64,000 nt of DNA from positions 124,001 through 188,000 of the forward strand of contig NZ_JAJAGO010000002.1 in assembly GCF_025165795.1 (NCBI RefSeq). Direction: 5' to 3'. The notes under the pieces are model-generated. The model saw only the letters and a program-made list of their open reading frames with translations. It was not told the DNA's origin and did no database searches. The stretch is from Streptomyces gossypii (GTDB lineage: Bacteria; Actinomycetota; Actinomycetes; Streptomycetales; Streptomycetaceae). The translations under genes were made by a program, and so were the position numbers. Below, in pieces: positions 45,110 through 52,977 of this stretch. How positions within the stretch are numbered: the first letter of the stretch is position 1; each line of letters begins with the position of its first letter.

Positions 45110-45700
45110 TCAGGTCCTGGCGGCGGGTTCCGGCCCCGGACCGCTCGCGTACGGCGGTCCCTGCCACCCGCCGGGCCCTGCTCTCCCGGACCGCCGCTGC
45201 TCGGCCGCCTCCTGACCCGGCCAGGCGACGAAGCGGCGCAGCCCGTAGAGCAGCGGCGTGCCGTCGACCTGCGAGATCCGGTCCACCTCACCGAAGACGA
45301 CGGTGTGGTCGCCCACCCTCCGGGCGCCGCTGACCTCGCACTCCGCGACGGCGAACGCGTCGTGGACCAGCCAGGGCAGCCCGGACCACGACGGTTTCCA
45401 GTCCACCCAGGAGAACCGGTCCGGATGCGGACCGGAGAACACCTCGGCGGCGCCCCGCCCGCCGTCGTGCAGGAGGTTCACGGCGAAGCGGCGATGGGAG
45501 GTGACCGCCTCCAGCGTGGCGCTGCCGGTGCGCAGGCACACCAGCAGGGTGGGCGGGGAGAGGGTGGCGCTGGTCATCGATGAGCAGGTCATCCCCTGCG
45601 GCCTGCCCGCGACGTCCAGGCTGGTGACCACCGCGATGCCGGTGGGAAAGGCGCTCATCAGGTCGCGGTAGCTCTGCTGCTCTCGCGTCCCGTCGTTCAT
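45110..45700 (-). CDS. Flavin reductase, partner of the halogenase
   Basis: This 196-residue NADH:FAD/FMN reductase has a flavin-reductase-like split-barrel domain: FPTGIAVVTSLDVAGRPQGM near the start, SMTSATLSPPTLLVCL, RRFAVNLLHDGG and VVFGEVDRI. It supplies FADH2 for the two-component tryptophan halogenase. The ATG overlaps the halogenase stop (ATGA), so the two are made together. The last 25 residues are a Gly/Pro-rich tail. Confidence 0.9.
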   Translation of the reverse strand: MNDGTREQQSYRDLMSAFPTGIAVVTSLDVAGRPQGMTCSSMTSATLSPPTLLVCLRTGSATLEAVTSHRRFAVNLLHDGGRGAAEVFSGPHPDRFSWVDWKPSWSGLPWLVHDAFAVAECEVSGARRVGDHTVVFGEVDRISQVDGTPLLYGLRRFVAWPGQEAAEQRRSGRAGPGGWQGPPYASGPGPEPAART

Positions 45701-47289
45701 GAGACACCGTGCAACTGGCGCAGCAGGTCGTACGTCGAGGGCAGCGAGGCGACCATGTCCTCCCGCTTGCGCTTGATGTCGGCGAAGAGCTGCTCGGCCT
45801 CGGCGCTCGACTGCGGCTTGTAGGCGAGTACGGGCAGCGGGTGGCGCGGCAGCATGCCCATTCCGGCGAAGATGCAGTAGTAGCTGCCGTTCGTCCAGAA
45901 GTTGCGGAACTCGGCCTCGAAGTTGCCGTAGTACGTGTTCTCGTCGGTCGTCGGCAGGTTGACCGGCAGCCCCGCGCGGTAGGTCGCGACCTTGTCCTTG
46001 ATGCTCTCGGCGAGCGTCAGCTCCTTGTTCGCCTGCCAGAACGGCGTGTCCACCCGCGGCGAGAAGTAGTAGTGCGCCTGGAGGAAGTCGCGGGTCTCGT
46101 CGAACATCTCCTCGATCTCCCGGTTGAACCGGTCGACGATCACCTTGTCGAAGGTCTTGTCGGGGAAGTGCTTGGCCAGCATGTGGATGGCCGAGTAGAT
46201 GAAGTAGATGCCGGTGGACTCCAGGGGCTCCACGAAGCACGAGGACAGGCCGACGCTCACGCAGTTGCGCACCCAGGCCCTGCGGTTGCGCCCGACCCGG
46301 AAGCGGACGTGGTTGAACTGGGTGTTGTCCGGGTCGAGCCCCCACAGCCGGGCGAAGTCCAGGGTCGCCTGGTCCTGGCTGGTGAAGTCCCTGGAGTAGA
46401 CGTAGCCGCTGCCGAACCTGTTCAGCAGCGGGATCTTCCACGTCCACCCGGAGGGCATGGCGATCGAGGAGGTGTAGGGCTCGACACCGTTCGTCTCGTC
46501 GTCGTGCGGCACGGAGGTGGCCACCGCGCTGTTGCACAGCAGGTGGTCGCTCATGTCGATGAACGGCTCCTCCATCGCCTTGTTGATCAGCAGCCCGCGG
46601 AAGCCGGAGCAGTCGATGAACAGGTCGCCCTTGAGCAGCTGTCCCGACTTGGTGCGCAGGGCCGAGATGAAGCCCCGTTCGTCGGTGAGTACCTCGGTCA
46701 TCTCGTCCTGCACGTGCTCCGCCGCCTGCTTCTTGACCGCGAAGTCACGCAGGAACCCGGCCACCAGGTGGGCGTCGAAGTGCCAGGCGTAGTTGGCCGC
46801 CCGCTTCATGTCGAGCCAGCGGGGGGCCTTCTTCGCGTTCATGATCGCGGTTTCGGGGAAACACGCCTCGTCGTAGGCCTCGTCCGTCTCGCCCCGCAGC
46901 TTCTTGGCCGCCCAGTAGTGGGAGAGGGGTATCTGGTCGGCGGACGCGAGCAGGCCGAAGGGGTGGTGGAAGGTGTCCGGACGGCCGTTGACGGTGCGCG
47001 GTACGGGGCTGCCCTCGCCGGGCGTGCTCCAGTTGACGAACTTCACCGCCATCTTGAAGCTCGCGTTGCACTCGCGCATCCACTCCTCCTCGGGGATGCC
47101 GAGATAGTCGAAGAAGGCGCGCTGGAGGTTGGGGACGGTGGCTTCCCCCACGCCGATCCGCGGGATCGCCGGCGACTCCAGGACCACGATCTTCACCGTG
47201 TTCTGCAGCGCCTTGCCGAGGTAGGCCGCGGCCATCCAGCCCGCGGTGCCTCCGCCCAGGATCACGACTGTCTTGATGCGAGTGTCCAC
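45697..47289 (-). CDS. thdH: FADH2-dependent tryptophan halogenase, thienodolin Trp-6 type
   Basis: The 530-residue flavin-dependent halogenase has the FAD motif GGGTAGWM, catalytic Lys79 in FKMAVKFVNW, the WxWxIP motif as GWTWKIPL, and the Glu of SSCFVEPLESTGIYF. From memory the sequence is closest to Thal/ThdH, the tryptophan 6-halogenase of thienodolin biosynthesis, much more than to RebH or PrnA (Trp-7) or PyrH (Trp-5). It chlorinates free L-tryptophan through a lysine chloramine or HOCl channelled to the indole. The GTG at 47289 has AGAGGAG upstream. Regiochemistry is inference. Confidence 0.9.
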   Translation of the reverse strand: MDTRIKTVVILGGGTAGWMAAAYLGKALQNTVKIVVLESPAIPRIGVGEATVPNLQRAFFDYLGIPEEEWMRECNASFKMAVKFVNWSTPGEGSPVPRTVNGRPDTFHHPFGLLASADQIPLSHYWAAKKLRGETDEAYDEACFPETAIMNAKKAPRWLDMKRAANYAWHFDAHLVAGFLRDFAVKKQAAEHVQDEMTEVLTDERGFISALRTKSGQLLKGDLFIDCSGFRGLLINKAMEEPFIDMSDHLLCNSAVATSVPHDDETNGVEPYTSSIAMPSGWTWKIPLLNRFGSGYVYSRDFTSQDQATLDFARLWGLDPDNTQFNHVRFRVGRNRRAWVRNCVSVGLSSCFVEPLESTGIYFIYSAIHMLAKHFPDKTFDKVIVDRFNREIEEMFDETRDFLQAHYYFSPRVDTPFWQANKELTLAESIKDKVATYRAGLPVNLPTTDENTYYGNFEAEFRNFWTNGSYYCIFAGMGMLPRHPLPVLAYKPQSSAEAEQLFADIKRKREDMVASLPSTYDLLRQLHGVS

Positions 47290-47448
47290 GTTGACTCCTC
47301 TGGAGATTCGAGCGAGATGTTCTTCGGTCGATCGCGGTGGCTCACGTGCGGCGGCCTGCGACACCGGGCGTCGGGCTCGGACGCGGACTCGGGCGGCAGG
47401 CGTCGGTTGTCGGGGTTCGGGTGTGGGATGCGGGTGCCAGCGCGGTGC

Positions 47449-47484
47449 CAGGCGCGGTGACAGGCGCGGTGACAGGCGCGGTGA
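47449..47484. repeat. Three tandem 12-bp repeats before the halogenase gene
   Basis: The unit CAGGCGCGGTGA is repeated three times with decayed copies on both sides, in the 206-bp gap between the flavin oxidase stop and the halogenase start. It is not coding in any supported gene. Confidence 0.8.
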
Positions 47485-47495
47485 CAGGCGCAGCG

Positions 47496-48902
47496 TCAGG
47501 CCGAGAGCAGGCCCTTGGTGCGCAGTTCGGAGATGACCGGTTCGGTCAGACCCGCGGCACGCGCTTCCGGCAGGGTCAGGGACGCCGGGATGCTCTGCTC
47601 GAAGGAGAAGAGGTCCGCGGGGTCGTACCTGCGCTTGACCTCCATCAGTCTGGGGAGGTTGTCGCCGTAGTAGGCGTGCAGCCAGTTGTCCAGATCGCGG
47701 TCCGGGCTGTTGACGTAGGCGCCGCCGGTCATGAAGCAGTCCATCTCCTCGCGGGTGCCGGCCAGCCAGTCGAGGTGCTCGCTGTCGTTCTCCGCGCCGT
47801 GCCAGTGGCCCAGGTACTCGACGCACAGGGACGCGTCTCGGTGTGCGAACGCCGACTGGTCCGCCGGTACGCTGCCGAGCACGGCGCCGCCGAGGCCGTA
47901 GAACCCGGTCTTCACCCCGGCGGGCGCGTCCCGGTGCCGTCGTTCCAGCACCTTCAGCGCGGGCGCGTCGAGCGGTCCGGCGGAGAGCGCGGGTACGAAC
48001 TTGGCCCTGATCGAGGGCACTTGTTCACTGAACAGCCCCACGCTTTCCATGAAGGGCATCGTGCGGAGGGAGGTGTCGCGCGGCGGATGCCTGTCGGTCA
48101 ACGGCTGGAGGATCGACTTCAGTTCGTCGGCCGATCCCTCGAAGAGTCCGGTCGTCAGGACCGTCCCGGCCGAGCGCGGGAAGAGGTTGAACCGGGAGTT
48201 GACCCGCGAGTCGGCGAGCAGTATCCACTGCTGCCACGCGTCGAGGACCGAGATTCCCCCCTCCCAGTCCCATTCCAGCCTGTAGAGGGTCACCTCCGAG
48301 ACGGGCTTCATCTCGAAGGTGTACGAGGTGGCGATCCCGTAGTTGCCGCCTCCCCCGCCCCGGCAGGCCCAGAGCAGGTCCGGATGGCTCTCGTCGTCGA
48401 CCCGGAGCGATTCGCCCTGCGCGTCGACGACGGTGAGCCCGACCAGGCTGTCGATGAGCAGACCGCGGGAGCGCACCAGCATGCCGATCCCGCCGCCCAG
48501 CACGTGCCCGCCGATCCGGATGTCGGGGCACACCCCTGCCGGGATGGTGCCGCCGACCGACCACAGGGACTCGTACAGCTCACCGAGCAGGACGCCGGGG
48601 CTGATGACGGCCCGTGTCCGGTCGTCGTTCACCGCGACGCCGCCGAGTTTCGACAGGTCGATGATGATGCCGTCGTCGACCGTGCAGAAGCCCTCACTGT
48701 TGTGCCCGCCGGAGCGGATGCGGAAGGGGACGCCGTGTTCCCGTACGTAGCCCACCGCGGCTGCCGTCTCAGCGGTGTTCCGCGGGTACATGACCGCGCG
48801 GGGACGGCAGTCGAAGCGGTCGTTCCAGATGTGCCGCGCCCGCTCGTAACCCGGATCGGACGGTACGACCACAGGACCGACGTTCTGAGGGTAATCTGCC
48901 AT
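47496..48902 (-). CDS. Berberine-bridge-type FAD-linked oxidase (bicovalent flavin)
   Basis: This 468-residue protein has an FAD_binding_4 domain with His67 in RSGGHN and Cys125 in AGVCPDIRIGGHVLGGG, the two residues that attach FAD covalently in BBE/GOOX-type oxidases. The C-terminal BBE segment NWLHAYYGDNLPRLMEVKRRYDP is present. No secretion signal is visible, so it is cytosolic. Such enzymes oxidise alcohols, C-N or C-H bonds with O2. Here it may oxidise the indole-propanoid side chain or aromatise a ring. The start is ATG, 79 bp after the JAB-like gene. Confidence 0.88.
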   Translation of the reverse strand: MADYPQNVGPVVVPSDPGYERARHIWNDRFDCRPRAVMYPRNTAETAAAVGYVREHGVPFRIRSGGHNSEGFCTVDDGIIIDLSKLGGVAVNDDRTRAVISPGVLLGELYESLWSVGGTIPAGVCPDIRIGGHVLGGGIGMLVRSRGLLIDSLVGLTVVDAQGESLRVDDESHPDLLWACRGGGGGNYGIATSYTFEMKPVSEVTLYRLEWDWEGGISVLDAWQQWILLADSRVNSRFNLFPRSAGTVLTTGLFEGSADELKSILQPLTDRHPPRDTSLRTMPFMESVGLFSEQVPSIRAKFVPALSAGPLDAPALKVLERRHRDAPAGVKTGFYGLGGAVLGSVPADQSAFAHRDASLCVEYLGHWHGAENDSEHLDWLAGTREEMDCFMTGGAYVNSPDRDLDNWLHAYYGDNLPRLMEVKRRYDPADLFSFEQSIPASLTLPEARAAGLTEPVISELRTKGLLSA

Positions 48903-48981
48903 GCTTCCTCCACTCTCTGACGCCGCACCGGACAGCCGCAGCCGGACAGCCGCAGCCGCGGAATGCCGGGGCGGGCGTCCC

Positions 48982-49671
48982 TCACGCGGCTCCGTTGTGT
49001 CCCTGTGCGAAGAACCTGATGGTCATCTCCCTGGCCCGCGCCGACGGGTCCTCGGAGCCGGGCGGGCGCCAGGCGGCGTAGGTGTGCGTGATGCCGTCGC
49101 CCCGGCTCTCCAGGTAGCAGATGATGTTGAGCGGCCATCCGGCGTTGCGGAAGAGGTATTCGTCCATGCGGCTCGGCCGCTCGCTCAGGCTGTCCGTGCC
49201 GCGCTCGTGCGCCGGGCCGATGCGGTGCCAGTCGGGGTGCATATGGACCGACCCGAGCATCTCCAGGCCGGCGTTCTCGAACTCGCGGACTATCTTCAGG
49301 AGTTCGCGGGAGTCGCACCAGAAGCCGCGCTCCCCGTCGTCGTACTGCTTGCCGAACTGGGGGACGATGTTCTCCCTGAACTCCTCCAACGGCACGGCCT
49401 CGACGGCCCGTACGTTGGTCGCGAACGCGATCTGCTTCACCACCAGCGCGTCGTCCTCCAGCACGCCCCCCAGCAACCCGAAGCTGTTGGGGCGGTGAAG
49501 CGGCGAGTCGACCGCGGTGACCGACTCCAGACCGAGGCGGTACTCCGCTATCGCGTCCTCGACGAAGGGGGCGAAGGTCTCCGCGTCGGCGACCACCACC
49601 TCGATGTCGTCGAAGCCGCCGGTGGTGGTGGGGGCGGCAGTGGTTTCCTGCGGAATCCTGCTGTCCAGCAC
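48982..49671 (-). CDS. JAB/JAMM (Mov34/MPN)-like putative metallohydrolase
   Basis: The 229-residue protein shows a JAMM-like metal site: SVHMHPDWH (His143, His145) and RPSRMDEY (Ser167, Asp170), matching the HxHP...PSxxD layout with a longer-than-usual insertion between. A glutamate upstream would complete it, but I cannot assign it surely. JAMM proteins remove C-terminal extensions from ubiquitin-like sulfur carriers or cleave isopeptide bonds; some act in sulfur incorporation. No sulfur-carrier gene lies beside it. The start is ATG at 49671. Confidence 0.6.
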   Translation of the reverse strand: MLDSRIPQETTAAPTTTGGFDDIEVVVADAETFAPFVEDAIAEYRLGLESVTAVDSPLHRPNSFGLLGGVLEDDALVVKQIAFATNVRAVEAVPLEEFRENIVPQFGKQYDDGERGFWCDSRELLKIVREFENAGLEMLGSVHMHPDWHRIGPAHERGTDSLSERPSRMDEYLFRNAGWPLNIICYLESRGDGITHTYAAWRPPGSEDPSARAREMTIRFFAQGHNGAA

Positions 49672-49729
49672 TGTGGTTCTCCTCTCACGGGGTCGGTGAT
49701 ACGGCTCGCCGGCGGGATCGGGCCGGGCC

Positions 49730-50482
49730 CTAGACGATCCCTCCGTTGGCGTGGAGGACCTGCCCGTTGATCCAGCCGCCCGGCTCGCTGAGCAGGAAGG
49801 TCACCACCGCGGCGATGTCGTCCGGCCGCCCGATCCTGCCGAGCGGAATCTGCTTGGCCAGGGCCTCGACGGCCTCCGGCGGCCTGCCCCGCAGGAACAG
49901 CTCGGTGCCGGTGGGCCCCGGGGCGACGGCGTTGACGGTGATCTCCCGGCCCGCCAGCTCCTTGGCCAGCTGCCGGGTCAGCACCTCGACCGCCGCCTTG
50001 GAGGCGTTGTAGACGGCCTGACCCGGCATTCCCAGTGCCAGTGCGGAGCTGGAGAAGGTGACGATGCGACCGCCCGCCCGCACCCGTGTCGAGGCGGCCC
50101 GCAGCATCAGGAAGGTGCCGCGGAAGTTGACGTCCACCACCCGCCGGAAGCTCTCGTCATCGGTCTCGGCCAGCGGCCCGCGCTGCGAGGCGTGCGCTCC
50201 CGCGCAGACGACGACGTCGTCCACACCGCCGTACCTCTGCTCCGCCTCGGCGAACAGCCTCCCGACCGCGTCCGGCTCGGCGATGTCGGCGCGTACCGCC
50301 TTCGCGCGACCCCTCCCCGCTTCGCCGATCTCGGCGGCCAGCTTGTCGGCGGTGCCGGAGTCCTGCGCGAAGCCGATGACCACATCGGTGCCGCCGGCGG
50401 CCAGTTCGCGGGAGATCTCCGCTCCGATCCCCCGGCTGCCACCCGCCACGATCGCGACCCTTCGTCGCGCCGGGGCGGTCAC
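49730..50482 (-). CDS. Short-chain dehydrogenase/reductase (SDR)
   Basis: This 250-residue classical SDR has the cofactor motif AGGSRGIGAEI (TGxxxGIG variant with Ala), VVCAGAHAS for the NNAG site, Ser in IVTFSSSALALG and the YNASK active-site pair. The C-terminus GGWINGQVLHANGGI is typical of FabG-like enzymes. It reduces or oxidises a keto/hydroxy intermediate. The GTG overlaps the stop of the upstream gene (GTGA). Confidence 0.9.
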   Translation of the reverse strand: MTAPARRRVAIVAGGSRGIGAEISRELAAGGTDVVIGFAQDSGTADKLAAEIGEAGRGRAKAVRADIAEPDAVGRLFAEAEQRYGGVDDVVVCAGAHASQRGPLAETDDESFRRVVDVNFRGTFLMLRAASTRVRAGGRIVTFSSSALALGMPGQAVYNASKAAVEVLTRQLAKELAGREITVNAVAPGPTGTELFLRGRPPEAVEALAKQIPLGRIGRPDDIAAVVTFLLSEPGGWINGQVLHANGGIV

Positions 50483-51249
50483 TTCTCCGTCTCCGTACGT
50501 ACGCGCAGCTCGCCCACGGCGGCCCGGCCCCGCTCGGACCAGGGTGTCTCCTCGCCGTCCTCGAACCGCTGCCCGTACGACTCGAGGAAGCGGATGCGGT
50601 CGGGGACGGGATCGTCCACGCGGTTCAGGAAGGGCAGATCGGAGTCGACCATGTGCCTGATCGCGAGCAGCGGAACGGGGCTGCGCAGCGGCCGGAAGTC
50701 CGGGTTGTGGAGCCCGCCCTGCTCGCTGCGCGGGTGGAACTTGCCGATCATCAGACCTGATTCGACGAACTCCGCCTTGAGCCTGCGGTGCGTCTCGTCC
50801 ACCGCTTCGGCCGCGTCCTCCTCCTTCACGTCGGGGAGGATGATCAGGATCGCCTTGTCGATGGCCTCCGGTCCGGACACCGGTTCGGTGCGGAGGAAGA
50901 CCTCCCGGAACCGGCTGATGATCCGGTCGATCTCCGCCTCTGAGCGGTTCTTCGTGCGGAGCACCACGAAGGAGACCTGGTTCGAGGAAAGGGCGCGGGG
51001 GATGAACGGGCAGACCGAGCCGCCGCGGCCGAGTTCGGCGTGCGGGCGGGCGAGAAACTCGTCGCACCAGTCGGTGATGGATTCGATGACCGGCAGATCC
51101 CTTGCCATCCGTGCCAGTTCCTGCGACCGGTAGACCGCGGGCATTCCGTCCGCGTCCATGTCCTCGGCAGGGCTCACTGCCCCTGCGGTATCCGGGCTTT
51201 CTGCCGTGTCCGGGATTTCTACGGACTTCAGTCTTTCTGCGCTACTCAC
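50479..51249 (-). CDS. Unassigned biosynthetic protein (DUF6875-like)
   Basis: The 256-residue cytosolic protein has the conserved-looking parts GGSVCPFIPRALSSNQV, AILIILPDVKEED, GLMIGKFHPRSEQGGLHNPDFRPLRSP and RHMVDSDLPFLN. I associate these with a family of unknown function (DUF6875) seen in secondary-metabolite clusters, but am not certain. The GGLHNPDFRPL stretch with nearby His and Arg residues could form an active site. The start is GTG at 51249. It is translationally coupled to the SDR and just 18 bases after the P450. The reaction is unknown. Confidence 0.6.
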   Translation of the reverse strand: MSSAERLKSVEIPDTAESPDTAGAVSPAEDMDADGMPAVYRSQELARMARDLPVIESITDWCDEFLARPHAELGRGGSVCPFIPRALSSNQVSFVVLRTKNRSEAEIDRIISRFREVFLRTEPVSGPEAIDKAILIILPDVKEEDAAEAVDETHRRLKAEFVESGLMIGKFHPRSEQGGLHNPDFRPLRSPVPLLAIRHMVDSDLPFLNRVDDPVPDRIRFLESYGQRFEDGEETPWSERGRAAVGELRVRTETEK

Positions 51250-51267
51250 GTTGCTCTTACCTCCGGA

Positions 51268-52458
51268 TCACCAAGTAAGCGGGAGCTCTGCGATCGCATG
51301 GGTCATCATGTCCGGCTTCCAGACGATTTCCTCCGCGGGAACCGCCAGGCGCAGGTTCGGGAAGGTGCGGACCAGCACGTCGTACGCCTCCTGGAGCTGC
51401 ACGCGGGCGAGATGTCCGCCGATGCAGTAGTGCGGACCCTTTCCGAAGGCGATATGCGCGTTGTCGGTCCGGTGTATATCGAATACCTCAGGGTCCGTGA
51501 ACTGCTTGGAATCGGCATGGGCCGACGAGATCAGCGGCATGACGCCCTCGCCCCGGCGCACCGTCCCGGACGGGAGCTCGACGTCCTCCGTGGCGACCCG
51601 GAGGAAGCCCACATCGGCGGGGAAGTCGTACCGGAGCGTCTCCTCGACGGCGGCGGGGACCAGCCTCGGGTCAGCCACGAGTTCCGCGTACTGCTCGGGG
51701 TGGCGGAGCAGCGTGAACACGCCGCGCCCGATCGACGTCATCGTGGTCTCGTGCCCGGCGAGCAGGAGTGAGCGGGCGGTGTCGCACAGCTCCGCACCGC
51801 TCAGCCGGTCGCCGTCCTCGCTCGCCTCGATCATGGTGTCGAGCAGGTCCGTGCCCGGTTCGCGGCCGTGCCGCTCGATGAGTGCGAGCAGGTAGGCGAA
51901 GAACTCCTCGCGCCCCTCGACCCGCTCCTGGGCCATGTCGGGCGTGATGCTCATCGCCACGTACGACCAGTGCCGGAACTTGTCGAGATCGCTGTCGGCG
52001 ACCCCGAGTATGCCCGCGATCACCCTCATCGGCAGCGGTTCGGCGAGTGCCGCCATCAGGTCGACGGGCCGCGGGGAGGCGAGCATGCCGTCGACGAGTT
52101 CCTGGACGATCTCCCGGACGCGCGGCCGCAGCTTCTCGATGTTGCGCACGGTGAACGCACGGCTCAGCAGCTTGCGGACCCGCGAATGCCGGGGCGGGTC
52201 CATGTTGATGAGCGTGTCGCGGTCGTCGGACATGTCCGCGCCGGACTGCAGCCGGGGGCAGCCCGGCTTGCTCAGGTCACGGCTGAACCGCGGGTCGGTC
52301 AAGACGGCCTCGACGTCCAAGAAGCGCACCGCGAGCCGTACCTCGTCACCGCTGGGCAGGGTGACCTGCCCGAGCGGGTCGGCCTCGCGGCGCCAGGTGC
52401 AGCTCTGCGGGACTCTGCCGAGCGGCTCTTCCGGAAAGGGAAAGAATTCAGCGGACAT
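51268..52458 (-). CDS. Cytochrome P450 monooxygenase
   Basis: This 396-residue soluble bacterial P450 has the I-helix oxygen motif LLLAGHETTMTS, ExxR in VEETLRYD, the INMDPPRHSRVRKL region, and the haem loop FGKGPHYCIGGHLAR whose Cys ligates iron. It would use ferredoxin partners encoded elsewhere. In a thienodolin-like pathway an oxidative step is needed for thiophene-ring formation or sulfur insertion, and this enzyme is a candidate. The ATG start lies five bases after the PPC-domain gene. Confidence 0.92.
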   Translation of the reverse strand: MSAEFFPFPEEPLGRVPQSCTWRREADPLGQVTLPSGDEVRLAVRFLDVEAVLTDPRFSRDLSKPGCPRLQSGADMSDDRDTLINMDPPRHSRVRKLLSRAFTVRNIEKLRPRVREIVQELVDGMLASPRPVDLMAALAEPLPMRVIAGILGVADSDLDKFRHWSYVAMSITPDMAQERVEGREEFFAYLLALIERHGREPGTDLLDTMIEASEDGDRLSGAELCDTARSLLLAGHETTMTSIGRGVFTLLRHPEQYAELVADPRLVPAAVEETLRYDFPADVGFLRVATEDVELPSGTVRRGEGVMPLISSAHADSKQFTDPEVFDIHRTDNAHIAFGKGPHYCIGGHLARVQLQEAYDVLVRTFPNLRLAVPAEEIVWKPDMMTHAIAELPLTW

Positions 52459-52463
52459 GGCGG

Positions 52464-52925
52464 TCAGCTTTCGAAGGTGAGAAGTGGTACGTCGTACAGT
52501 TCGGTGTGCACCGGGCGGCGCATTTCCGGGCCGGTGACCTCGATGATGAGCATCTCGGTGAGATACTGGACGGTCGCCGAGATGAGATGGCTCGAATAGG
52601 CGGCGGCCGAGAGCTGCTTCAACCCGACCGTGACGTGGATGTGCGGCACGATCGTCTTGCGGTCCGGGTCATAGGAGAAGGTGCCGCAGCCCACCGCCTC
52701 GACCTTCTCCAGATATACCGGGGTGCGCACGGGCGCTTCCGGGTCGTCGACGCGGTCGCAGGTCCCCGCGAGCTCGGTCTCGGCGAAAGCCGCGAGAAAC
52801 ATCGGGATGTACCCCTGCCGGACATCGTTGTCACGGCAGAAGTCGGAAAGAGTCTGGAAGAAGTCCTCCTTGTGGTCGAAGTTGAGTCCGAAAGAACGTC
52901 CGGTCTTCAGCTCGCTCATACGCAT
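52464..52925 (-). CDS. PPC/DUF296-domain protein
   Basis: The 153-residue protein matches the PPC (plants and prokaryotes conserved, DUF296) domain: SFGLNFDHKEDFFQTLSDFC, GYIPMFLAAFAETEL and VPHIHVTVGLKQLSAAAYSSHL, in which the HxH and later His resemble a trimeric metal- or ligand-binding site. Bacterial PPC proteins have no settled function, though a few occur in natural-product clusters. It is cytosolic, and five bases separate it from the P450, so it belongs to the operon. Confidence 0.72.
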   Translation of the reverse strand: MRMSELKTGRSFGLNFDHKEDFFQTLSDFCRDNDVRQGYIPMFLAAFAETELAGTCDRVDDPEAPVRTPVYLEKVEAVGCGTFSYDPDRKTIVPHIHVTVGLKQLSAAAYSSHLISATVQYLTEMLIIEVTGPEMRRPVHTELYDVPLLTFES

Positions 52926-52977
52926 GCGTAGGCCACTCCGATCTGATGGATGGGTGTGCGGGCGGATCGCGCCGGTG

